Source of the DNA: Cyclina sinensis
Lineage: Eukaryota; Mollusca; Bivalvia; Venerida; Veneridae
DNA length: 64,000 bases
Assembly (NCBI GenBank): GCA_012932295.1
Contig: JAAONU010000006.1
Coordinates: 27,058,882 to 27,122,881 of the forward strand
Direction of reading: 5' to 3'
Positions within the stretch are counted from its first letter, which is position 1. Each line of letters begins with the position of its first letter. The notes below the pieces were generated by a model. That model saw only the letters and a list, made by a program, of their open reading frames with translations. It was not told the origin of the DNA and did not search any database. Below, piece by piece: positions 59,401 through 64,000 of the stretch. A program made the translations under genes and the position numbers.

Positions 59401-62400
59401 CTCAGCTTTAAAATTCTTCATATGTGATTTAGGTTAAAAGATTAACTTTTGGTGAACTATTCAAGATTTAGTCTGAAAAATTGTGCTGTTTGTTTTCCTT
59501 TCATTCTAATCACTGGAGCTCATTTCTTTTCAAATTCTTGTTTTGTATTCATCTGTTTAGAATTACCTTATTGCTTGGCTGGCATTAAAATATAAAAACT
59601 TTAGAACAACATTTCCCATTTTATACAAAATTTCAATTATTTATAAAAATGATTTCACAAAAAGTTGTAATAATAGGTGTCATTTTCAATCTGTTTTTTT
59701 TTTGAAAATTGAGCAGACATGGGATATTATGGCCACTGATTATGTTATTATAATCTTATTGTATGAGTGCAGTTTGTGAAGTGTTCTTTCATTTTATGGT
59801 TTCCTAAATCTTGTGAACAAAAAAAAAAAACACCATCAAAACTGTTAAGCTTATTATTGAGTTTTTTTCATGTTGCTGGTATGTTATTCTTTTGTTTCAT
59901 ATATTTTCAATTTCAGAGAGTCTTGTTGAAAAAACTGTAAATAGATACCTGAATCTAGATATAGCTGCTCAGCTTGTTAGGTGAGTATTATTATCTCTTA
60001 TTCAGTTATATAAACAATATTTGTTTCCATGAGAGGTTATGATGAAATGATATATACAGTGAAAAAAGTGATATTCTCAAGTTTCGACTTGAGCTTTTTT
60101 TAATTGCATTATTTATCCAAGTGAAAAGTGTTTGAAGGGATGGAAGAAACTCGGAAAAACAATGTAATTTGGTTCTATCACAATTTGTTTGTTTCCATTT
60201 AGCTGTTAAGATCATTTCATTATTATGACCTATTATAACTAGTTCTGTTGGCAGATCTTCACTATGCTTGTTTCAGAGGTGTACTGTTAAAGATGATAAC
60301 TTAATAAGTTAGAACCAATTTATTTTACACCAACTTGGAAAGAAGCAATTTATATTTATCTTTCTCAATGACTGGTTCCTTGCACTGAAGATCTGAATAA
60401 GTGTTCTATAGAAGATCTGAATGAGTGTTCTATAGTTCAAGAGTCTGGCACTTTCACCAGTTAACCACTCCTCCTCCTCCTTTGACCACTCCTCCCTCAA
60501 CAGCTGCTCCTCCCTCATTTGCTTCTCGCTCAACAACTGCTCTCCCCAAACCACACCTCCCTCCATTTCCTTGCCTAATGCTCCTTCTCCTTTGACCAAT
60601 TCTCACTCAACCACTCCTCCATCAACAGCTACTCCTCCCCCATTCACTGCTCCCCAAACCACACCTCCCTCCACTTCTTTGCCTACTGCTCCTCCTCTTT
60701 CGACCACTGCTCCCCTCTAAACTGCTGCTGCTCCTTCTTTGACCACCGCTTCTCTTTCATGAATTACTGCTCCTTTTCCCTCTGACTGCTCCTGAGTCTT
60801 TGATCATTGCTCCTCATCACTGCTCATTCTCTCTCAAGCACTGCTCCTCCCTCAACTGCGTCTCTCCTTCAATTTACAACTGCTCCTTCCTTCTTGACCA
60901 CTACTTCTCCACCTTTAGCAACTGCTCTTACCATGACCAGTGCTACCTCAACAGCTGCTTTTCAAAATTCAACCAGTGCTCCTTGCTGGACTGCTGCTCT
61001 CCCTTTGATGACCATTTTCATCCAATTGACCACTTTTCCGCCTTCCTAGACTACTGCTTCATTCGCCAACAGAATTGATGCATTGAAGTTTTCAATAGTG
61101 TATGAAATTTTTAACCAGGTTTTCAATTTTGAAAATCCTGGTTATTAGATTGGGGTATGGCGGGCGGATGGGCGGATGGGCGGGCGTCAAACGAAATTGT
61201 GTCCGCTCTGTAACTCTTCAACCCTTTGAAGAATTTTGATGAAACTTCAGACAAATGTTTACCACATCAAGATGACGTGCAGAACGCATGTTCCGCATGG
61301 CTGGCTCCAAGGTCAAGGTCACAGTGACATTAACATTGAAAATCCTGTCCGGTCTGTAACTCTTCAACCCTTTGAAGAATTTTGATGAAACTTCAGACAA
61401 ATGTTTACCACATCAAGATGACGTGCAGAACGCATGTTCCGCATGGCTGGCTCCAAGGTCAAGGTCACAGTGACATTAACATTGAAAATCCTGTCCGCTC
61501 TGTAACTCTTCAACCCTTTGAAGAATTTTGATGAAACTTCAGACAAATGTTTACCACATCAAGATGACGTGCAGAACGCATGTTCCGCATGGCTGGCTCC
61601 AAGGTCAAGGTCACAGTGACATTAACATTGAAAATCCTGTCCGCTCTGTAACTCTTCAACCCTTTGAAGAATTTTGATGAAACTTCAGACAAATGTTTAC
61701 CACATCAAGATGACGTGCAGAAATTGTTGTCTCATTATTAAGTATACTCCTTGCAGACAGTATTGTTAGCCGAAATTTACATCCTACTCATTATCATGTA
61801 TTCTCATGAATATTATCTTTTCCTTCATGTCATGTTATAATCTTTTGAATATTCATAGCAATCTTCATTCCAAAATTCATACTATAGTATAGAATCAGAA
61901 CAACATTTTTGAAAACCTGGTTTCGTGGCATTGCCATGTTTCTTGTTCATAATGTATGAATTGTAAAATGCAGTGGCTGAAAAATCCATAATTTGCACAA
62001 AAATGAATAATCTCAAATTTGAACTGAAAACATACTTACTTAATGAAACAGTGACATTTTAAACACAATTTTTAATAACTAGGCTATATTAGATATGATG
62101 GTTCTTACAGTATGTTGGGCACATATTGTGATGTAAAGAATAGAACATGTAAGTTGGGCTTTAACTATAGTATTAAGGGATCATGATATACCTTTTCTGG
62201 TCTAATGTGAAAAATTTAGGTCCATATTATAATGGCCTGTTCCAGATACCCTGGACCTGTTTTGCTGATCAGAAGGAGCAGGGATGAAATGCTGACCACT
62301 ATGTAAGTCACTGAAGAAATCGAGTTACTGAAATAAATGTAATATAATATTCATTTGTATTTTTGTTTTAAACTAATGTAAAAATTTAGATCGACAGGTA

Positions 62401-63998
62401 TTTGTATAGTTACTTTTATTCTTGTTTGAAACTGTGAAACTCTTTATCATCATTTTTAGGATGTTAGCAGTTTGTCTGTTTCTTCTCTTAAAGAATCAAA
62501 AAGGCTTTGCAGTCTAACCCTTGACCTTGACCTTGACATTTTAAGCAGTCATGGGCAACAGATATGCCTTTATACTACTAGTTTTATATTTTAAAAAAAA
62601 AAGCTTCAAGTCCTACAACTTTATTGTTTTGAGTATTTCCTTCCTGTCAAATTGGTTTTAAAATTTCAGAGATCCAAGTGCAATACATACTAATAGAGGA
62701 AATTTTCTGCTTGTGAAGTTACTTCAATACAGGTAATTAAAAATATAAATTGTAAGTATCAATTCAAGTGAAGGCAGTATTTTGTGTTGTAATTGTGTAC
62801 ATGTACATTAAATAAAGTAATTAAATAATTGTGTACATATACATTAAATAAAGTAATTAAAATGAGTCAATCTTTTAGGAACATTACATTTTAGAGATCT
62901 ACAAAATAGATTGACACACACATCATAGTAATTTTAATTATTTCAAATTCTGTTCCATCACAGGCATAATTGTTTATCAACCCAAATTAGGTTCTGATTA
63001 ATAAAAAACAGAGTACGTATAACTCTTAGGAATAGTCTCCCTTTGACTTTTGTCAGCAAGGAAGCACCTTCTTGTTGTTGCATTAACATATAAGTCTTGT
63101 AAAGGTGGCAAGTTTGAACCCTTAAATTAGAACTTTTGTGTAATATGCAAGATCTTGTCCTGATCTGTTTAAAATTATTATATAGCTAAAATGAATATTG
63201 AACTGATCAGCCATATTTTACAGCAAGTTGGAACAAGAATCATTTATTTGTGTTTCCATAATTCAGTTTTTGCCTTTTCAGATATCCAAATATTGTAGAT
63301 GATACAACAAAACCAGTTCTAGAACAGTGGCTGAGTGTTACCAGAGAAGGTCAAGGTGAGAATACATTAAAAGATTTAACTCATTTGTATTCATTGATGC
63401 CCACTAATTCACAAAAGTTAAACTAATAATTGTGGGTCCATTCGGGGTAAGAATTACTACTTGTGAGCACCGCAGCTTAATATGAATTTATTATATTTAG
63501 CAGAGGTGAAATAAGACACTTTATCCCTTTCACTATTAGCTAGCTACTGTGGTGACAAAGAGTAGAGTATGTTTATGATGTAAGGGTCTTAAGTTTAAAT
63601 CCAGCCAGGGCCAGATTATTTCATGTTAAAAATAGCCATTGTACACCTTTTCTTTTCATTTGGTGCTTACTAGCAGTTCCTCTCATATGAATAGTCTGCC
63701 TAAAACTCAACAGCACTTTTAGAGGGCAGATTTCAAAGGAAACAAGCAAACACAATATCCTTACAGTACATGGAAATAAAATTGTTCCATTTCTAAATAT
63801 AGTTTCCATTTAAGTGGCATGAATCAGTTTAAGGCCAAGTGGTTGGCATTTTGCCAAATATGTAAGAAAGGTTTATTAAATATCTTTTCATGTTATTTTA
63901 TGTCCGTCTTGTTCCAGCATTTGCTTGTAAACTATCAAATTTTATGATATTTCTTAAAATTGACAGAAAGACTGAAATACGAATATGCAAGCATGAAG
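27957..63998 (+). CDS. ABHD16A: ABHD16A phosphatidylserine lipase, 18 exons, 3' end outside
   Basis: Membrane alpha/beta-hydrolase that makes lysophosphatidylserine in animals. Exons: 27957-28025, 35483-35539, 36239-36305, 36843-36929, 38451-38536, 40999-41072, 42809-42892, 52383-52456, 53222-53262, 53576-53677, 53957-54070, 55074-55238, 58292-58355, 59917-59980, 62246-62302, 62670-62732, 63282-63355, 63967 to at least 63998. All introns are GT-AG and phases agree (458 codons). The start MASFLNALRGPKLYRIF matches the family. Exons 3-4 encode the hydrophobic membrane segments (FCWSLSYWTSPLLLGILYRR; GKFVMCVGMMYYTAMLV). Conserved blocks are TFGRRMVYPG, DGNEIDTMFVDRR, CEGNAGFYEIG, GWNHPGFAGSTGVPFP, the nucleophile elbow AWSIGG (Ser321), LDATFDEIMPLAL and RRSRDEMLTT (candidate catalytic Asp396). 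The human protein has 558 residues; about 100 residues with the expected catalytic His are outside the window. The identification is firm. Confidence 0.95.
28341..29296. mobile_element. MITE with long (about 160 bp) terminal inverted repeats
   Basis: The left arm reads 'acaaatcggtaacacgac', 'aacatgattttatatagtaa', 'agaaatattgcatata', 'gtgaaaaggcatatgggggt' and 'tgctcgtcag'. The right arm (29100-29296) carries the same words reversed and complemented, interrupted only by small indels. AGTGTA flanks both ends (28334-28339 and 29297-29302) and may be its target duplication. The AT-rich centre has no coding frame. It lies in ABHD16A intron 1. Confidence 0.82.
28555..28775. repeat. Tandem duplication (about 112 bp x 2) inside the MITE
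   Basis: 'ataatttgtgtttgtcatgc' followed by 'aattatcatt', 'ataatattata', 'tcatagttact' and 'aggatgaaa' occurs twice in succession, starting near 28558 and 28669. Confidence 0.75.
29303..30397. mobile_element. 1,095-bp hAT-like MITE, TSD AGTGTA
   Basis: It begins CAGGGATTTCC and ends GGAAATCCCTG, an 11-bp perfect inverted repeat with further matching bases inside ('agg', T-runs). It is flanked on both sides by AGTGTA (29297-29302 and 30398-30403). The CAGGG terminus is typical of hAT elements; a 6-bp rather than 8-bp duplication would place it in a hAT subgroup or reflect decay. There is no transposase. It is inserted exactly at the right edge of the 28341-29296 MITE. Confidence 0.75.
31630..32103 (-). 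pseudogene. LINE C-terminal fragment
   Basis: An open frame of 157 codons contains QRELLLCLPNRLFMFYKIVD, PLSFRQILTPCNYYKYSFFP and TIVLWNSLPSELVQVPTLDQ before a stop. This is the C-terminal signature (SFFP..I.LWNSLP) of LINE reverse transcriptases, here from a subfamily different from those at 18-27 kb. It lies antisense in ABHD16A intron 1. Confidence 0.75.
32283..32330. promoter_or_regulatory. E-box, CRE palindrome and YY1-like motif cluster
   Basis: CACGTG at 32285-32290, TGACGTCA at 32299-32306 and 'aaaatggctga' at 32320-32330 lie within 46 bases. These match consensus sites for bHLH, CREB/ATF and YY1-type factors. It may be an intronic enhancer or alternative promoter, or it may come from a repeat. 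No transcript evidence is visible. Confidence 0.35.
32905..33215 (-). mobile_element. tRNA-derived SINE (copy B) with an internal insertion
   Basis: Shares with copy A (9930-10175) the plus-strand words 'agttcttttccatgctca', 'tagcactgatacatg', 'catcaaaaagac' and 'ttaccagtccag', and the tRNA-like end 'ggatcactgatctgcccc'. About 140 extra bases (32958-33098) split the body at 'acatg'. The shared order over two loci shows a dispersed family. Confidence 0.6.
33724..35383 (-). mobile_element. Copy d of the tandem-core, hairpin-ended element
   Basis: Reverse of copy a: the tail hairpin comes first ('agctcacctgagcac' against 'gtgctcaaggtgagct'), then 'ctgtccgtccgtgcg', then about seven diverged 165-bp units ('agatatttggtatgcagc', 'tagtggacctctaccaag'), and last the head 'gggccatcatggccctcttg'. 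Units are more diverged than in copies a and f. It is antisense to ABHD16A, in intron 1, ending 100 bases before exon 2. Confidence 0.8.
35640..35705 (+). other. Weak tRNA-like (SINE head) segment
   Basis: 'cagtggttagagcactt' resembles a box A and 'gggttcaaaattac' a box B, at a plausible spacing. There is no cloverleaf, so this is not a tRNA gene. It may be the start of a SINE; no second copy was found. Confidence 0.25.
37699..37835 (+). repeat. 42-bp minisatellite, three copies plus a partial one
   Basis: 'ctcagcacattgattgactg' followed by 'acagcatttgaactaaatga' starts at 37701, 37743 and 37785 with no base differences I can see, and then a fourth truncated start. It lies in ABHD16A intron 4. 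Confidence 0.88.
39335..40965 (-). mobile_element. Copy e of the hairpin-ended element
   Basis: It begins 'gggctcatgtgagctttt' (a decayed tail), has diverged 165-bp core units ('aagatatttagtatctagca', 'cttcttgtcagaa') and ends with the head fragment 'atcatggccctcttgtttg', which is partly repeated at 40969-40990. It fills most of ABHD16A intron 5, antisense, and ends about 30 bases before exon 6. Confidence 0.68.
41247..42095. mobile_element. Dispersed repeat starting with a GCC/GGC hairpin
   Basis: It starts with a palindrome, 'atatgccttc' against 'gagggcatat' (41247-41270), followed by 'ctgtccgttagtctttctg'. Degenerate units of about 130-180 bp follow with 'ccttggcatatttgttcacc', 'ccataacttct' and 'gaaaggatttt'. 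The same hairpin and CT-rich continuation occurs at 51181. The outer end is not clear. It lies in ABHD16A intron 6. Confidence 0.6.
43682..44142 (+). repeat. 461-bp direct repeat, left copy
   Basis: Identical to 46228-46688 except for one base at about 43931 ('gtatctgaa' against 'gtatgtgaa'). Its ends are inverted repeats of each other. It contains an 83-codon open frame also present in the right copy; nothing suggests it is a protein. Confidence 0.92.
46228..46688 (+). repeat. 461-bp direct repeat, right copy
   Basis: The partner of 43682-44142. One visible substitution in 461 bases points to a recent origin or gene conversion. It is bordered on the left by TATA of the interior and on the right by the TTAT target duplication. 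Confidence 0.92.
47347..47372 (+). repeat. Poly-C run
   Basis: An almost pure C tract at the boundary before copy f. Length is likely unstable in assembly. Confidence 0.85.
47590..48810 (-). repeat. 165-bp tandem array, about 7 units
   Basis: 'gttcaaatcatggcctctgg' (one copy has 'aatctt') starts at 47896, 48061 and 48226, a 165-bp period equal to that of copy a on the other strand. Each unit has 'gagttatataggaaaaactt' and 'cttcttgtcagaaac'. Confidence 0.85.
48830..50240 (-). repeat. 145-bp tandem array, about 9-10 units
   Basis: 'ttttcagtccaaatatcctg' recurs (agtcc at 48981, 49126, 49272), giving a period of 145-146 bp. Units also carry 'aaatttgtcagaaaggttgt', 'aaaaactaggtcacagagcc' and 'aaccttgttaacactctaga'. 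It is homologous, reversed, to the core of copy b (6850-7560). Confidence 0.85.
50325..50620. repeat. C- and T-rich low-complexity block
   Basis: Runs of C (50331-50343), a T run of about 43 bases (50360-50402), more C and T tracts, and three copies of 'ttaatacataggtactt'-like words. The assembly may be unreliable here. The AATACATAGGTACTT spacing suggests a decayed tandem repeat of about 90-120 bp. Confidence 0.7.
50715..52170. repeat. Fragments of two dispersed repeat families in intron 7
   Basis: 50717 'tatgtctccctccacaaag' resembles the left end of the element at 56586. 51181-51202 is a perfect hairpin, 'tatgcctcc' against 'ggaggcata', like that at 41247, and carries 'aggtcaaaggtcaaggtcac' at 51351-51370, ending near 'gggggcatatgtcc' (51544). 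Degenerate 'gggcatatctccataac' units of about 120-150 bp follow to 52000. Confidence 0.55.
55244..58242 (-). mobile_element. Copy g of the hairpin-ended element, occupying nearly all of intron 12
   Basis: The tail 'tttttagctcacctta' with 'gctcatggtgagctttt' begins right after the donor GTAAG of ABHD16A exon 12 (GT at 55239). Core words appear at 55460-55580 and resume at 57880-58100 ('aagcattgtcaagtggactt'). A decayed head 'gtggtccccttgttt' lies at 58225-58240. Between them are a 'gtcaaagatacttaatattgg' repeat (55900-56580) and the nested element at 56586-57720. It is an old copy with approximate borders, antisense to the gene. Confidence 0.6.
56586..57720. mobile_element. Nested element with GTCTCCCC termini and about 145-bp repeats
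   Basis: The left end 'tatgtctcccccc' is inverted at the right end 'ggggggagacatg' (57693-57705). Inside are five units of about 143-160 bp with 'ccgctcaataactggagttc', 'cacccagagccttcaaactt', 'tgattgcccttattgagtag' and 'aggtcaaaggtcaaggtcac'. A related start is at 50717. No coding frame is found. Confidence 0.68.
58405..59328. mobile_element. 924-bp hAT-like MITE with 13-bp TIRs, TSD AACAT
   Basis: CAGGGTTGCCAGC at the left and GCTGGCAACCCTG at the right are exact inverted repeats. AACAT flanks both (58400-58404 and 59329-59333), and a 5-bp duplication is known for one hAT subgroup. Both ends carry many direct subterminal words 'gtcagggaa' and 'ggtcagtgaaaa'. There is no transposase. It lies in ABHD16A intron 13. 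Confidence 0.82.
60440..61060 (+). repeat. Pyrimidine-rich degenerate minisatellite
   Basis: Repeated words 'ctcctcctttgaccactcct', 'ctccctcaacagctgctcct' and 'ccacacctccctcca' with variable spacing. It is strongly CT-biased on the plus strand for 600 bases. Open frames over it are compositional artefacts. It lies in ABHD16A intron 14. Confidence 0.75.
61107..61952. mobile_element. 846-bp element with GGTTTTC termini and 146-bp array
   Basis: Starts 'atttttaaccaggttttc' with an inner palindrome ('aaccaggttttcaa' against 'gaaaatcctggtt') and ends 'gaaaacctggtttcgtggc', 'attgccatgtttcttgttc'. TGTATGAA is present on both sides (61099-61106 and 61953-61960), a probable 8-bp target duplication. 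It also holds 'gcgggcggatgggcggatgg'. No coding capacity. It lies in ABHD16A intron 14. Confidence 0.7.
61196..61721. repeat. 146-bp tandem array, 3.6 nearly identical units
   Basis: Units start at 61201, 61347, 61493 and 61639 (period exactly 146). I see one substitution between units ('ccggtctg' against 'ccgctctg'). Each unit contains 'ccaaggtcaaggtcacagtg'. The high identity implies very recent expansion or conversion. Confidence 0.92.
62791..62862 (+). repeat. 36-bp tandem duplication
   Basis: 'aattgtgtacatgtacatta' followed by 'aataaagtaattaaat' occurs twice in succession with one change. It lies in ABHD16A intron 16. Confidence 0.85.
63537..63606 (+). other. Possible SINE head (tRNA-like), low confidence
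   Basis: 'tagctagctactgtggtgac' could be a decayed box A region and 'cttaagtttaaatccagcc' a box B. There is no cloverleaf and no second copy in the window. It lies in ABHD16A intron 17. Confidence 0.25.
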
Positions 63999-64000
63999 GT

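Noticed and set aside
60800..61078. 92-codon Cys/Ser-rich frame resembling a secreted peptide
   Set aside because: It arises from the pyrimidine-rich minisatellite, where TGC/TCC-type codons are forced by composition; there is no signal peptide or splice context.
61218..61692. Three overlapping, almost identical 60-codon minus-strand frames
   Set aside because: They are produced by the 146-bp tandem unit; stops fall in the same place in each unit and nothing suggests translation.

Overview
This window is eukaryotic nuclear DNA, most probably from a marine bivalve mollusc. The genes have many short exons with GT-AG introns, the introns are long and AT-rich, and the repeats include tandem-core elements with ACGG/CCGT microsatellites like those described from bivalves ('pearl'-type), CR1/L2/Jockey-like LINEs and tRNA-derived SINEs. 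Everything below was read by eye from the sequence. Exon joins rest on splice signals, reading phase and recognised protein families, and most repeat borders are good to about 5-30 bases.

Two host genes diverge from a repeat-filled intergenic region. On the minus strand (16711 down to 6271) is a complete quinone oxidoreductase / zeta-crystallin gene (CRYZ-like), with eight coding positions and 330-332 residues. Its third position is occupied by two homologous exons, 14824-14993 and 12516-12679, with the same entry and exit phase. Joining both, or skipping both, gives an early stop, so they look like a mutually exclusive pair. On the plus strand (27957 to beyond the window end) is ABHD16A, a membrane phosphatidylserine lipase. 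Eighteen coding exons (458 codons) are present, including the nucleophile serine exon, but the C-terminal part with the catalytic histidine lies outside.

Layout: 1-1700 old tandem repeat; 2425-4896 a 165-bp-core element; 4897-6270 the 3' flank of CRYZ; 6271-16711 CRYZ with three more repeat insertions and a fold-back; 17157-17755 a MITE with a 9-bp target duplication; 18600-21498 a 5'-truncated LINE with one frameshift; 22100-27822 a graveyard of LINE fragments plus a piece of an OTU-domain gene; 27957-64000 ABHD16A. The ABHD16A introns hold two nested TIR elements (28341-30397), a 1.66-kb tandem-core element (33724-35383), a 7.1-kb nested complex (43546-50678) with a 3-kb composite element inside it, an insertion that starts about five bases into the intron after exon 12, a hAT-like MITE (58405-59328) and an element with a nearly perfect 146-bp array (61107-61952).

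The observations most worth following are the alternative exon pair in CRYZ, the 3,007-bp composite element with two 461-bp direct repeats that differ at one base, the tandem-core elements that abut splice sites, and their uniform antisense orientation in both genes. No tRNA, rRNA or CRISPR locus was found.
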